Under the pieces are notes generated by a model that made no database searches, was not told the origin of the DNA, and saw only the letters and a list, made by a program, of their open reading frames with translations. Below are positions 8,141 to 18,282 of a DNA stretch of 64,000 bases, piece by piece (position 1 is the stretch's first letter; the number at the start of each line of letters is the position of its first letter). The stretch is from Sphingomonas sp. 1F27F7B (GTDB taxonomy: Bacteria > Pseudomonadota > Alphaproteobacteria > Sphingomonadales > Sphingomonadaceae): contig NZ_SCMK01000006.1 of NCBI RefSeq assembly GCF_005503355.1, forward strand, positions 1-64,000. The letters are read 5' to 3'. Both the position numbers and the translations under genes were made by a program.

Positions 8141-9382
8141 ATGGCGACGCTCGCGACCCAAACCGAAGCTCCCGGAACCCAGGCCGTCGATCCGCTCGAC
8201 GTGAGCCGGCCCGAACTGTACCGCGACGATGTCTGGCACGCACCCTTTCGCGAACTGCGCGCCCGCGGCGGCATCTATCGGTGCGAGAACAGCGGCTTCG
8301 GCCCCTATTGGTCGATCGCCACCTACAAGCCGATCGTCCAGGTCGAATCGCTGCCCGACATCTTCTCGTCCGAGGCCGGCGGCATCACCATCGCCGATAT
8401 GCAGGAAGGCGACATCAAGATGCCGATGTTCATCGCGATGGACCGGCCCAAGCACACCGACCAGCGCCGCACCGTCGCCCCCGCCTTCACGCCGAGCGAG
8501 ATGGTGCGGATGACCGACAATATCCGCGCGCGCACCGCCGAGATTCTCGATTCGCTGCCGGTGGGCACCGAGTTCGACTGGGTCGACCAGGTCTCGATCG
8601 AGCTGACCACCCAGATGCTCGCCATCCTGTTCGACTTCCCGTGGGAGGACCGGCGCAAGCTGACCTATTGGTCGGACTGGGCGGGCGATATCGAGATCGC
8701 CAAGGATCCGGTGCGCAAGGAGGAGCGGCGGGAGATCCTGTTCGAATGCGCCGCCTATTTCGGCAATCTCTGGCAGGGCAAGGTCGGCAAGGAGCCCACG
8801 CCGGACCTGATCTCGATGATGATTCATTCCGACGCGATGAGCCACATGGACCAGATGGAGTTCCTCGGGAACCTCATCCTGCTGATCGTCGGCGGCAACG
8901 ACACCACCCGCAATTCGATGAGCGCCTATGCCTGGGGGCTCGAGCAATTCCCCGACGAGCGCGCCAAGCTCGAGGCGAATCCGGGCCTGATCGGCAACGC
9001 CACGCAGGAGATCATCCGCTGGCAGACGCCGCTCGCCCATATGCGCCGCACCGCGACCCAGGATACCGAGCTGGACGGCCACAAGATCCGCGCCGGCGAC
9101 AAGCTGGGCCTCTGGTATCTCTCGGCCAATCGCGACGAGAGCATCTTCCTCGATGCCGACCGGATCATTGTCGACCGCGAGAATGCGCGGCGGCACCTCG
9201 CCTTCGGGCACGGCATCCATCGTTGCGTGGGCGCGCGGCTCGCCGAGCTGCAGATCGGGGTGCTGATGGAGGAAATGGCCAAGCGCCGCCTGCGCGTGAA
9301 CGTGCTGCGCGAGCCCGAGCGCGTCGCGGCCTGCTTCGTCCATGGCTACAAGAAGATGGCGGTGGAGCTGTCGCGCTATTGA
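8141..9382 (+). CDS. Cytochrome P450, CYP153-like
   Basis: The 413-residue soluble P450 is close in sequence to CYP153 terminal alkane and fatty-acid hydroxylases. The I-helix oxygen-activating motif is GGNDTT (251-256). The ExxR pair is Glu290-Arg293, followed by WQTPLAHMRRTA, which is characteristic of CYP153. The haem ligand is Cys362 in FGHGIHRCVG. The start at 8141 has AGGAGAGG eight bases upstream. CYP153 enzymes need a ferredoxin and ferredoxin reductase; neither is encoded nearby, so the partners must be elsewhere. The actual substrate (alkane, terpene or fatty acid) is inferred from the family. Confidence 0.88.
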   Translation: MATLATQTEAPGTQAVDPLDVSRPELYRDDVWHAPFRELRARGGIYRCENSGFGPYWSIATYKPIVQVESLPDIFSSEAGGITIADMQEGDIKMPMFIAMDRPKHTDQRRTVAPAFTPSEMVRMTDNIRARTAEILDSLPVGTEFDWVDQVSIELTTQMLAILFDFPWEDRRKLTYWSDWAGDIEIAKDPVRKEERREILFECAAYFGNLWQGKVGKEPTPDLISMMIHSDAMSHMDQMEFLGNLILLIVGGNDTTRNSMSAYAWGLEQFPDERAKLEANPGLIGNATQEIIRWQTPLAHMRRTATQDTELDGHKIRAGDKLGLWYLSANRDESIFLDADRIIVDRENARRHLAFGHGIHRCVGARLAELQIGVLMEEMAKRRLRVNVLREPERVAACFVHGYKKMAVELSRY

Positions 9383-9461
9383 AACGGCGGATTGCGGGAG
9401 GGGTGCAACTTTTCCCTGCCTTCGTGCGAACCTATATCGTTGCAATAACGAGAGGTTCGTC

Positions 9462-9947
9462 ATGCATACCGACCGTCGCGCCTTTCTCACCGTTGCCGGC
9501 ATCGGCGTCTTCACTGCCGCGTGCGGCGGCGGCGCCCCTGCCCGGGCCGCGCAGAAGTTCGAGTTCACGCTCAGCGATGCCGAGTGGCGCAAGCGGCTGA
9601 GCCCCGCTGCCTATCGCGTGCTCCGCCAGGGCGCGACCGAATACGCCTTTTCCAGCCCGCTCAACCAGGAGCACCGGGCCGGCACCTTCGCCTGTGCCGG
9701 TTGCGCGCTGCCCCTGTTCAGCGCGGCGACGAAGTTCGACAGCGGCACCGGCTGGCCGAGCTTCTGGCAACCCCTGCCCAATGCGGTGATCACCCGTGCC
9801 GACAATTCGCTGGGGATGCGCCGCACCGAAGTGCTGTGTCGCCGCTGCGGCGGACATCTCGGCCATGTCTTCGACGACGGCCCCCGGCCCACCGGCAAGC
9901 GCTATTGCATGAACGGCGTAGCGCTGGCGTTCGTGCCGAAGGGATAG
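9462..9947 (+). CDS. msrB: Peptide-methionine (R)-S-oxide reductase MsrB, exported
   Basis: MsrB reduces the R form of methionine sulfoxide in proteins. The 161-residue protein has the zinc-binding pairs Cys78/Cys81 and Cys126/Cys129, the GTGWPSF loop (95-101) and the catalytic cysteine Cys149 in RYCMN. Unlike the usual cytoplasmic form, it begins with DRRAFLT and a hydrophobic stretch ending TAAC (Cys21). This reads as a twin-arginine-like or lipoprotein signal, so the enzyme probably works in the periplasm. It is a single gene 79 bases after the P450. Confidence 0.93.
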   Translation: MHTDRRAFLTVAGIGVFTAACGGGAPARAAQKFEFTLSDAEWRKRLSPAAYRVLRQGATEYAFSSPLNQEHRAGTFACAGCALPLFSAATKFDSGTGWPSFWQPLPNAVITRADNSLGMRRTEVLCRRCGGHLGHVFDDGPRPTGKRYCMNGVALAFVPKG

Positions 9948-10076
9948 TCGCTCGCGACTTCCGTATCCACTGCGCGCGTTGTCCTGGATCCTCGCCTCCG
10001 CGAGGACGATGAAGAAAGAGGGGGCGGTGCGGGCAGGGGACGACGAAGCGGACCGGATCTCGACCGAGTTTCCGGC

Positions 10077-10298
10077 CTAGGTTGAGAACCCAAGCAAGTA
10101 TCTGATTTTCTGTCGTCATCCCCGCGCAGGCGGGGATCCAGGGCCAGGCGCGGAGCCGAGGTGGCGGGGTCCTGCCCTCTCCGGACGGCGTTCGCGCGGT
10201 GGTGCCGATATCCCGCATTACCCTGGATCCCCGCCTGCGCGGGGATGACGATTGAGGGAAGGGGATGACGATTGAAGGAATATGAGTCCCCAGCCTAG
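10077..10298. mobile_element. Complete 214-bp CTAG-bounded element, copy D
   Basis: The element is 10081-10294, flanked by CTAG at 10077-10080 and 10295-10298. Its parts are a 34-bp tail starting GTTGAGAACCC, a 135-bp hairpin core (10115-10249) and a 45-bp tail ending GAGTCCCCAGC; the termini are imperfect inverted repeats. Copy E at 34.8 kb has the same parts and the same length in the opposite orientation, with about 11 differences counted by eye. The right CTAG contains the TAG stop codon of hisE. It has no coding capacity, as in MITE or REPIN elements. The rest of the 9948-10294 gap holds only a decayed half of a similar repeat near 9985-10010. Confidence 0.85.
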
Positions 10299-10612
10299 GC
10301 CGAACGTCCCGCCTTTTCGTCGATCCCTGACACGCCCTCGCGGCGGGCGAGCTCGGCACGGACGTCGTCCAGGCCCAGGCCGGCATCGGCGAGCAGCACG
10401 AGCAGATGGAAGACGAGGTCGGCGGCTTCCTTGGTCAGTTCCTCGCGATCGTCCCGGATCGCGGCGATGACGGTCTCCACTGCTTCCTCGCCCAGCTTCT
10501 GCGCGATCTTGGCGCGGCCGCGATGCGCGAGCTTTGCGACATAGGAGCTGTCGGGGCTCGCCGTGCGGCGGGCGCGGATCACCGCTTCGAGAGCGTCTAG
10601 GGAGTCGGCCAT
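10295..10612 (-). CDS. hisE: Phosphoribosyl-ATP pyrophosphatase HisE
   Basis: HisE hydrolyses phosphoribosyl-ATP to phosphoribosyl-AMP, the second step of histidine synthesis. The 105-residue MazG-fold protein shows the metal-binding pattern KLGEEAVETVIAA (39-51) and EAADLVFHLLVLL (62-74). It lies on the same strand as hisB, hisH, hisA and hisF, but two PEP-CTERM genes separate it from hisF. Its TAG stop codon is part of the CTAG boundary of repeat copy D. Confidence 0.95.
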   Translation of the reverse strand: MADSLDALEAVIRARRTASPDSSYVAKLAHRGRAKIAQKLGEEAVETVIAAIRDDREELTKEAADLVFHLLVLLADAGLGLDDVRAELARREGVSGIDEKAGRSA

Positions 10613-10657
10613 GGTCCCCGGCTGGGGGAGGCGGGGGCGGCTGTCAATCCTCGGGCC

Positions 10658-10864
10658 TCAATCGCGGGGCGCGGCCTTGCGGAAGCGCGCGCGCAGCCGG
10701 CTGCGGACGAACCACACGCCGCCTACGGCGCAGGCGGCGAGCGCCAGGTCCGAAAGCTCGGGCATCGAGCGGGTGCCGGCCCGGCCGGTGTGCGGCGGCT
10801 CGTCGGCGGCCAGCGCCGGCATCGCGGCGAGTAGCAGCAGCAGGGGAAGCAGGGCGTTGCGCAT
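10658..10864 (-). CDS. Small PEP-CTERM-like exported protein
   Basis: The 68-residue product has a signal peptide (MRNALLPLLLLLAAMPALA, cleavage likely before ADEPP). It has a short polar linker and a C-terminal PELSDLALAACAVGGVWF helix followed by RSRLRARFRK. A Pro-Glu motif, one membrane helix and an Arg-rich tail are the layout of PEP-CTERM sorting signals, which exosortase/archaeosortase-type enzymes process. The motif is less canonical than that of its neighbour. ATG at 10864 is used; TTG at 10885 would add seven residues. Very little mature protein would remain, so its role is unknown. Confidence 0.6.
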   Translation of the reverse strand: MRNALLPLLLLLAAMPALAADEPPHTGRAGTRSMPELSDLALAACAVGGVWFVRSRLRARFRKAAPRD

Positions 10865-10900
10865 GGGAAGCGAGCTTAGCCGCAACGCCCCGACAAATCG

Positions 10901-11185
10901 TTAACTGCGGCGACGGGCCCGGCGCGCGGCAAACGCGCCGATCGTGCCGAGGGCGAACAGGCCGAGCATGCCCGGTTCCGGGATCGAAGTGGGGCCGCCC
11001 GAGCCGCCGCTGCTGCTGGTGGTACCGCCGCTGCTGGTGCCGCCGCTGCTGCTGGTGCCACCGCTGCTGCTGCTCGACGAAGGGCTGCCCGGATCGGTGG
11101 GCGGCTTGTCCATGGCGAAGGCGGGCGTGGCGGACAGGGTAACGACAAGGCCGAATGCGGCCAGATTGGCGAAGTTGCGGATCAT
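10901..11185 (-). CDS. PEP-CTERM sorting-signal protein with Ser/Gly-rich linker
   Basis: The 94-residue protein has a signal peptide (to about residue 24, ATPAFA). A low-complexity segment of Ser, Gly and Thr (about 33-66) follows, then a canonical C-terminal signal: IPEPGMLGLFALGTIGAFA and RRARRRS. This is a standard PEP-CTERM tail, expected to be recognised by an exosortase and linked to surface or exopolysaccharide-associated proteins. The short Ser/Gly repeat encoded by near-identical codons may vary in length. No exosortase gene is in the window. It lies between hisF and hisE, which are normally adjacent in relatives. Confidence 0.8.
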   Translation of the reverse strand: MIRNFANLAAFGLVVTLSATPAFAMDKPPTDPGSPSSSSSSGGTSSSGGTSSGGTTSSSGGSGGPTSIPEPGMLGLFALGTIGAFAARRARRRS

Positions 11186-11380
11186 CGTCTTTCCCTCTTT
11201 TGTGATTACCGAGAGAGAGCAAGAAACCAGCCGCTTCGCCGATGGCGCGGTTTTCCGCGATCTGCGATGGTTAAGAAGCGGGTGCGGCGAATAGTGAATG
11301 TAAAGCTAACCGACGTCGGTCGCCGCTATCGCATCCGCTGGAATCCGTGCCTGGCTCCACATGCCGGCGCGCCGGCAATA

Positions 11381-12151
11381 TCAGGCATAGGCAGGCGAAC
11401 GCACGGGAATGCCCGCCTCGCGCAGCGCGGCATGCGCATCGGCGATGCTGGCCTCGCCGAAATGGAAGATCGAGGCTGCCAGCACCGCGCTGGCATGGCC
11501 GTCGCGAATCCCCTCGACCAGATGGTGGAGGTTGCCGACGCCGCCCGAGGCGACCACGGGCACGGTCACCCGGTCGGCGATCGTGCGGATCAGCTCCAGG
11601 TCGTAGCCGTCGCGGGTGCCGTCGCGGTCCATCGAGGTGACGAGCAGCTCACCGGCGCCGAGATGGGCGAGCGCGAGCGCATGCGTCACTGCGTCGATGC
11701 CGGTGGGCTTGCGGCCGCCATGGGTGAAGACTTCCCAGCCATTGGCGGTGCGGCGCGCATCGACCGAGGCGACGACGCACTGGCTGCCCATCTTCTCGGC
11801 GATCTCCGCGACGACTTCGGGGCGGGCGACGGCGGCGCTGTTGACCGCGACCTTGTCCGCGCCGGCGAGAAGCAGCGCACGGGCATCCTCGACGCTGCGC
11901 ACGCCGCCGCCGACGGTGAGCGGCATGAAGCAGACTTCGGCGGTGCGGCGCACCACGTCGAGGATGGTGCCGCGCGCCTCGTGGCTGGCGGTGATGTCGA
12001 GGAAGCAGAGCTCGTCCGCGCCGGCGGCGTCATAGGCGCGCGCCTGCTCCACGGGATCGCCCGCATCGACCAGATCGACGAAGTTGACGCCCTTCACGAC
12101 TCGGCCATTGGCGACGTCGAGACAGGGGATGACGCGGGCGCGGACAGTCAT
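11381..12151 (-). CDS. hisF: Imidazole glycerol phosphate synthase cyclase subunit HisF
   Basis: HisF is the barrel subunit that uses ammonia from HisH to form imidazole glycerol phosphate and AICAR. The 256-residue protein starts [21 protein letters not shown] with catalytic Asp12. It has the [12 protein letters not shown] loop that carries the second catalytic aspartate. Length is normal. It is the fourth gene of the hisB-hisH-hisA-hisF run. A 184-base gap with short tandem repeats separates it from hisA, and the 195 bases after it lead to the PEP-CTERM gene. Confidence 0.97.
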   Translation of the reverse strand: MTVRARVIPCLDVANGRVVKGVNFVDLVDAGDPVEQARAYDAAGADELCFLDITASHEARGTILDVVRRTAEVCFMPLTVGGGVRSVEDARALLLAGADKVAVNSAAVARPEVVAEIAEKMGSQCVVASVDARRTANGWEVFTHGGRKPTGIDAVTHALALAHLGAGELLVTSMDRDGTRDGYDLELIRTIADRVTVPVVASGGVGNLHHLVEGIRDGHASAVLAASIFHFGEASIADAHAALREAGIPVRSPAYA

Positions 12152-12272
12152 GCGATCCGCTCCCGCGAAGGCGCGGAGGATGCGGACCGTCTTGCGGCGT
12201 CAGCCGCGCTGGCTGGCGCGAGGTTCCCGGCGTGCGGACGCGAGAAGGGGCTGCTGGTGCGGCCCAACCTGG

Positions 12273-12296
12273 TCTCCGCGTCTCCGCGTCTCCGCG
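12273..12296. repeat. Three tandem copies of an 8-bp unit
   Basis: TCTCCGCG is repeated three times head to tail in the hisA-hisF spacer. Related CGCCGCGTCGCCGCG follows at about 12307-12321. The count may vary between strains. The repeat is too short and too tight to be a CRISPR. Its position inside an operon means it is transcribed. Confidence 0.7.
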
Positions 12297-12335
12297 TGAA
12301 CCGAATCGCCGCGTCGCCGCGTTGCTGCGCGAACG

Positions 12336-13070
12336 TCATGCCTTGCCCACCTCGATCGCCCATTTGAGGTCGAGCCGGCCGTCATAGAGCGCACGGCCGG
12401 TGATCACGCCCTCGACGCCGTCTTCGACGTGCGGGCGCAGCGCATGGATGTCGGCGATGTCGGTGACGCCGCCGCTGGCGATGACCGGGATCGCGACGGC
12501 GCGGGCGAGGGCGACAGTCGCTTCGACGTTGCAGCCCTTCAGCAGCCCGTCGCGGCCGACATCGGTGAAGAGGAGCGCGGCGACGCCGGCATCCTCGAAG
12601 CGACGGGCGAGGTCGACCACCGCCACGTCCGACACGTCCGCCCAGCCGTGCGTGGCGACCATGCCGTCGCGGGCATCGACGGCGACGACGATGCGGCCGG
12701 GATTGTCGCGCGCCGCTTCGCGGACCAGGTCGGGATTCTCCAGCGCGGCCGTGCCGATCACCACGCGGCGGACGCCGAGGTCGAGCCAGCGCTCGATCGA
12801 ATCCCGGTTGCGGATGCCGCCGCCCAGCTGGACGTGCCCGCCGAAGCGCTCGAGGATCGCGGCGACGGCGCCGCCGTTGACCGATTCGCCGGCGAAGGCG
12901 CCGTCGAGATCGACGACGTGCAGCCATTCCGCGCCGGCATTCGCGAAAAGTTCGGCCTGGGCGGCGGGATCGTCGCCATAGACGGTGGCGCGGGCCATGT
13001 CGCCCTCGGCCAGGCGGACGACCTGGCCGCCCTTGAGGTCGATGGCGGGGAAGAGGATCAGGGGCGCCAC
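12336..13070 (-). CDS. hisA: Phosphoribosylformimino-AICAR isomerase HisA
   Basis: HisA catalyses the Amadori isomerisation in histidine synthesis. The 244-residue barrel has catalytic Asp11 (FPAIDL) and Asp132 (VDARDG). Phosphate-binding loops are GGGIRNRDS and ASGGVTD. The start is a GTG at 13070 that gives the normal length and overlaps the end of hisH by 13 bases, which suggests translational coupling. Confidence 0.97.
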   Translation of the reverse strand: MAPLILFPAIDLKGGQVVRLAEGDMARATVYGDDPAAQAELFANAGAEWLHVVDLDGAFAGESVNGGAVAAILERFGGHVQLGGGIRNRDSIERWLDLGVRRVVIGTAALENPDLVREAARDNPGRIVVAVDARDGMVATHGWADVSDVAVVDLARRFEDAGVAALLFTDVGRDGLLKGCNVEATVALARAVAIPVIASGGVTDIADIHALRPHVEDGVEGVITGRALYDGRLDLKWAIEVGKA

Positions 13071-13660
13071 TGGAGGAACCTTTCCATCAGCGCGATGCCG
13101 TAGCGCTGGCTTTTCTCGGGGTGGAACTGGACGCCGATCATGTTGTCGCGGCCGATCGCCGCGGTGACCGGGCCGCCATGGTCGGTGGTGGCAAGCACAT
13201 GCTCGCCGGTAAAGGCGAAGCTGTGGAGGAAATAGGCCTGGCCGGCTTCGATCAGCGGGTGCGGGGCGGCGGGGGCGACGTCGTTCCAGCCCATGTGCGG
13301 CACGCGGATGCCGGGGGCGGGCGCGATCGCGCGGACGGTGCCGGGGATCCAGCCAAGGCCTGGATGCGTGCCCATCTCCTCGCCCGCATCGGCCATCAGC
13401 TGCATGCCGACGCAGACACCCAGGAACGGGGCGCCCTGTCCACGGACGCGGGTGTCGAGCGCCTCGACCATGCCGGGGATGACGCGAAGTCCCGCCGCGC
13501 ACGCGCCGAATGCGCCGACGCCGGGCAGGACGATGCGATCGGCCTTGCGGACGGCATCGGGATCGGCGGTGACGGCGATGCCCGTCGCGCCAGCGGCGTT
13601 CAGCGCATTGTGGACCGAGTGGAGATTGCCCGCGCCGTAGTCGATCAGGGCGATGCTCAT
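13058..13660 (-). CDS. hisH: Imidazole glycerol phosphate synthase glutamine amidotransferase HisH
   Basis: HisH hydrolyses glutamine and passes ammonia to HisF. The 200-residue class I amidotransferase has the nucleophile Cys83 in GVCVGMQL, the His-Glu pair in [10 protein letters not shown] near the C-terminus, and the N-terminal IDYGAGN motif. It begins ten bases after hisB and overlaps hisA, so it is in the middle of the operon. Confidence 0.97.
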   Translation of the reverse strand: MSIALIDYGAGNLHSVHNALNAAGATGIAVTADPDAVRKADRIVLPGVGAFGACAAGLRVIPGMVEALDTRVRGQGAPFLGVCVGMQLMADAGEEMGTHPGLGWIPGTVRAIAPAPGIRVPHMGWNDVAPAAPHPLIEAGQAYFLHSFAFTGEHVLATTDHGGPVTAAIGRDNMIGVQFHPEKSQRYGIALMERFLQWRP

Positions 13661-13670
13661 CGCGTCACCG

Positions 13671-14258
13671 TCACAGCACGCCCTTGGTGCTCGGCACCAC
13701 GCCCGCCTTGCGCGGGTCGATCTCCACTGCCTCGCGCAGCGCGCGGGCCAGGCCCTTGAACGCGGCTTCGGCGATATGATGGTTGTTGGTGCCGTAAAGT
13801 GTCTCGATATGGAGCGTCAGCCCGGCAGTCTGGGCGAAGGAATGGAACCAGTGCTCGAACATCTCGGTGTCCATCTCGCCCAGGCGCTTCTGGCTGAATT
13901 CGGTCTTCCAGACGAGATAGGGGCGCCCGGAAATGTCCACCGCGACGCGGGCGAGCGTCTCGTCCATCGGCGAGAGCGCGTCGGCATAGCGCCGGATGCC
14001 CTTCTTGTCGCCCAGCGCCTTCGCGATCGCCTCGCCGATCGCCAGGCCGGTATCCTCGACCGTGTGGTGCTGGTCGATGTGCAGGTCGCCCACCGTCTTC
14101 ACGTCGAGATCGATCAGCGAATGGCGGCTGAGCTGCTCGAGCATGTGATCGAAGAAGCCGATCCCGGTGGAAATGGCATAGGCGCCGGTGCCGTCGAGGT
14201 TGACGGTGACGTCGACGGCGGTCTCGCTCGTCTTGCGGCTCACTGTGGCGGTGCGCAT
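13671..14258 (-). CDS. hisB: Imidazoleglycerol-phosphate dehydratase HisB
   Basis: HisB dehydrates imidazole glycerol phosphate. The 195-residue monofunctional form has the duplicated manganese-binding motifs [12 protein letters not shown] and [14 protein letters not shown], as well as [16 protein letters not shown] at 14258 is used, which removes an unrelated upstream extension of 22 residues. It is the first gene of the histidine cluster and divergent from sspB, with a 71-base shared promoter region. Confidence 0.97.
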   Translation of the reverse strand: MRTATVSRKTSETAVDVTVNLDGTGAYAISTGIGFFDHMLEQLSRHSLIDLDVKTVGDLHIDQHHTVEDTGLAIGEAIAKALGDKKGIRRYADALSPMDETLARVAVDISGRPYLVWKTEFSQKRLGEMDTEMFEHWFHSFAQTAGLTLHIETLYGTNNHHIAEAAFKGLARALREAVEIDPRKAGVVPSTKGVL

Positions 14259-14329
14259 GGCGTCCCACATAGCGATGGTTGCTGCGCATGCAATCTTGAC
14301 CATGCTGTCCGGTACGCTACCCAAGGGGG

Positions 14330-14818
14330 ATGACCGGCAACGTGCCTGACAGCCTGATTCCCTATGATGAGATCGTGCAGGAAGCCCTGCGCGCCGTGGT
14401 CGGCCGTGTGCTCGGCTCGGTCGCCGATTCGGGTGGAAACCTGCCCGGCGGGCATCATTTCTACATCACCTTCAAGACGCACGCGCCGGGAGTCGACATC
14501 CCGCAGCGGCTGATCGATCGCTTCCCGGACGAGATGACCATCGTCCTGCAGCATCGATTCTGGGACCTGAAGGTCGACGACAACAAATTCTCGGTGGGCC
14601 TGAGCTTCAATCAGGTGCCGGCGATGCTCAACATCCCGTTCTCGGCGATCACCGGCTTCCACGATCCGGCGGTGAACTTCGAACTGCGCTTCCAGGCCGC
14701 CGATGGCGGCGACGAGCCCGAGCCGCAGCACGACGAGGCCGAGAATGACGAGCCGCCGGCCAAGCCGGTAGAGGACGGCTCGAACGTCGTCTCGGTGGAC
14801 TTCAAGCGGAAGAAATAG
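14330..14818 (+). CDS. sspB: Alphaproteobacterial-type SspB, ClpXP adaptor
   Basis: SspB delivers ssrA-tagged proteins and some regulators to ClpXP. The 162-residue protein has the folded domain at residues 1-125 ([43 protein letters not shown]). An acidic linker (about 128-148) follows, then a C-terminal ClpX-docking tail ending [10 protein letters not shown]. This matches the alpha branch of the family. It is divergent from hisB, an arrangement common in relatives. Confidence 0.9.
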   Translation: MTGNVPDSLIPYDEIVQEALRAVVGRVLGSVADSGGNLPGGHHFYITFKTHAPGVDIPQRLIDRFPDEMTIVLQHRFWDLKVDDNKFSVGLSFNQVPAMLNIPFSAITGFHDPAVNFELRFQAADGGDEPEPQHDEAENDEPPAKPVEDGSNVVSVDFKRKK

Positions 14819-14858
14819 GCGGGCGCGCAGCGCCGGCCGGTGCGTGTCGCAGCCGGTA

Positions 14859-15515
14859 TCAGCGCAACAGCCGTGCGCGCAGTTCCTGCATCGCCACCGC
14901 GTCCACGGCGGCGGCCGGGTCGTCGGCGCCCAGGATCGCGCCCAGATGGTCGAGGATCTGGCTGGCGCGATCGAGATTCTGCAGCGACGCCATATGCGTG
15001 GCGATCACGTGCGGATCGTCGATCAGCTGCTCGCCCAGCCGGTCGAGCAGTTCGCGGACATGGTAGATTTCCTCGACCAGGCGCGTGCCGAGATTGGCGA
15101 GATCCGGTGCAGCGGTGGCCGCGGCCGGTTCCGCTGGCAGCGCATCGCCGCTGCGCACCGCCTGCTGGATCGCATCGACCCGGGCCTGGCCGCGATGCCC
15201 CTGGAAACTCGCGACGCGATTGCCGGAGACCCATTCGTCGACGGTAATCGCGCTGGTATCGAAGGCGACGCCGCAACGCCCCTGAGTCTGCCACACGACC
15301 CGGCCGCCGACTTCGATCTCGGCGCGGGTGAGAGTCAGCAGGGTTCCGGCGCGGGGAAGCACCGATCCGTCCACCATCGCCCCGCCCTCGGAGAGATTGC
15401 GGATGCGCACAGGCACCCTGAGCCCGTCCGCCTCGATCGTGGCGGCGAGCAACAGGTTCTTGCGCGGCAGGCGTTCTTTCGCCGCGCGGGCAGCAATGGA
15501 CGCATCAACGTACAT
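14859..15515 (-). CDS. PilZ-domain protein
   Basis: The 218-residue protein has an N-terminal PilZ domain (about residues 12-95). It has an Arg-rich start (RLPRK) and NLSEGGAMV in place of the usual D/N-x-S-x-x-G, so cyclic di-GMP binding is plausible. The C-terminal 90 residues are helical and of unknown role (EEIYHVRELLDRLGEQLIDD). No operon partner is present: sspB is convergent and fumC is divergent. A membrane diguanylate cyclase is encoded at 49-51 kb, but no direct link can be shown. Confidence 0.75.
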   Translation of the reverse strand: MYVDASIAARAAKERLPRKNLLLAATIEADGLRVPVRIRNLSEGGAMVDGSVLPRAGTLLTLTRAEIEVGGRVVWQTQGRCGVAFDTSAITVDEWVSGNRVASFQGHRGQARVDAIQQAVRSGDALPAEPAAATAAPDLANLGTRLVEEIYHVRELLDRLGEQLIDDPHVIATHMASLQNLDRASQILDHLGAILGADDPAAAVDAVAMQELRARLLR

Positions 15516-15637
15516 GATTCGCTTCTAGCCGGCGAAGAACGCACTCCCGGTTAACGCCGCCGCAGAATCCCGGAGCGCTGGAATCGCAGCGGCGCAGGGG
15601 CTAGGGGAGCGCGGAACGGACAAGAGGAAGAGCCAGC

Positions 15638-17026
<1,389 letters not shown>

Positions 17027-17050
17027 GTCCGTCACGCCATCTGTTTCGCC

Positions 17051-17246
17051 TGTCACCCCGGACTTGTTTGGCGCTTATCCCCTTGGGACAAGGATGGTCC
17101 AATAGCCGTCATCCCCGCGCAGGCGGGGATCCAGAGTCACGGGCGACACGGCGGAGAAACCCTGGGTCCCCGCCTGCGCGGGGATGACGAAAGAGGGTAC
17201 TTGTCTCGAGGGGACAACCGCCGATCAAGTCCGGAGTCAGCATGAC
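17051..17246. repeat. Nested hairpin repeat after fumC, copy H
   Basis: An 81-bp hairpin core (17108-17188) has arms starting GTCATCCCCGCGCAGGCG. Outside it, GTCACCCCGGACTTG (17052-17066) and CAAGTCCGGAGTCAGCATGAC-like sequence (17226-17246) are the two halves of a different hairpin repeat. Between the layers, 17072-17107 matches the reverse complement of the copy A flank. The simplest reading is one element inserted into an older one. The rest of the 17027-17364 gap holds no gene. Confidence 0.6.
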
Positions 17247-17364
17247 GGATGGGACGACAGGTGAACCCGGCAATCGCACCGCAGAGGTCGGGGGTCGGCT
17301 GATTCCTCCGGAACAACCGGCCCTTTCAATCGCTTGCTCCCGCGTAACCACCAAGGGAGCGTAT

Positions 17365-17559
17365 ATGATCGGCGACGTGATCGCAGGCTGGATCGGCAAC
17401 CGGATCGATCGCCGGGACGGTGAGGGCGGGGCGCTGGGCGCTGTTGCCGGAGTGCTGGCCTGGAAGGCGGCGAAGAAGATCGTGCCCGCCGCGATCGTGC
17501 TCGGCGCGGCCGCCTATGGCGCGCACCGGATATCGCAGCGGATGCGCACACCCGCCTGA
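17365..17559 (+). CDS. Small membrane-associated protein of unknown function
   Basis: The 64-residue product (MIGDVIAGWIGNRIDRRD...) has one hydrophobic Ala-rich segment (about 27-52) and a basic C-terminus. The ATG at 17365 has GGGAGC upstream. It lies 50 bases before gmk on the same strand and could share its transcript. No family is recognised. The good ribosome site and codon pattern make it likely to be real. Confidence 0.6.
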   Translation: MIGDVIAGWIGNRIDRRDGEGGALGAVAGVLAWKAAKKIVPAAIVLGAAAYGAHRISQRMRTPA

Positions 17560-17609
17560 GTCGACTCGCATGACTTGACGCGGGTGGGACTCCCAAGCCA
17601 AAGGCGCCC

Positions 17610-18260
17610 ATGCCCCATCGCACCGAGACCGACCCGCACGGATTCAAGCGCCGCGGCGTGTTGTTCGTGCTTTCCTCGCCCTCGGGCGCCGGCAAGTCGA
17701 CGATCGCACGCAAGCTGCTCGCCGCCGACGACCATCTCCAGATGTCCGTCTCCTACACCACGCGCGCGATGCGCCCGGGGGAGCAGGACGGCGTCGACTA
17801 TAATTTCGTCGATCTCGAGAAATTTCGCGAGATGGTGTCGAACCACGAGTTCCTCGAATGGGCGCATGTGTTCGACCATCGCTACGGCACCCCGCGCGCG
17901 CATGTCGAGGCGATCCTCGATTCGGGCCGCGACGTGCTGTTCGACATCGACTGGCAGGGCGCCCAGCAGCTGTTCCAGCTCGCCGGCGGCGACGTGGTGC
18001 GGGTGTTCATCCTGCCGCCGTCGTTCAAGGAACTCCATCAGCGCCTGATCAACCGCGCCACCGACACGACCGAAGTGATCGACGCCCGCATGGCGCGCGC
18101 CGCCAACGAAGTGAGCCATTGGGACGGCTATGACTATGTGCTGGTCAATGACGATGCCGACCAATGCTATCGCTCGGTCCACACCATCCTGAATGCCGAG
18201 CGGCTGAAGCGTTCGCGCCAGACGGGCTTGATCGGATTCATCCGCGGGTTGATGAAGTAG
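17610..18260 (+). CDS. gmk: Guanylate kinase
   Basis: This enzyme phosphorylates GMP to GDP with ATP. The 216-residue protein has the P-loop SSPSGAGKST (22-31), the GMP-binding SVSYTTRAMRPGEQDGVDYNFV and the FDIDWQGAQQL segment. Length is normal. It is followed after 22 bases by a membrane protein gene on the same strand. Confidence 0.97.
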   Translation: MPHRTETDPHGFKRRGVLFVLSSPSGAGKSTIARKLLAADDHLQMSVSYTTRAMRPGEQDGVDYNFVDLEKFREMVSNHEFLEWAHVFDHRYGTPRAHVEAILDSGRDVLFDIDWQGAQQLFQLAGGDVVRVFILPPSFKELHQRLINRATDTTEVIDARMARAANEVSHWDGYDYVLVNDDADQCYRSVHTILNAERLKRSRQTGLIGFIRGLMK

Positions 18261-18282
18261 TCTCCCAACAGGGGAGATACTG

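Noticed and set aside
12273..12330. CRISPR-like array in the his spacer
   Set aside because: Units are 8 bp with no spacers; this is a simple tandem repeat.
17365..17559. General stress (EcfG) promoter before the small membrane protein
   Set aside because: GGAAC occurs near 17310 but the downstream -10 (GTT) is not at the required 16-17 base distance.
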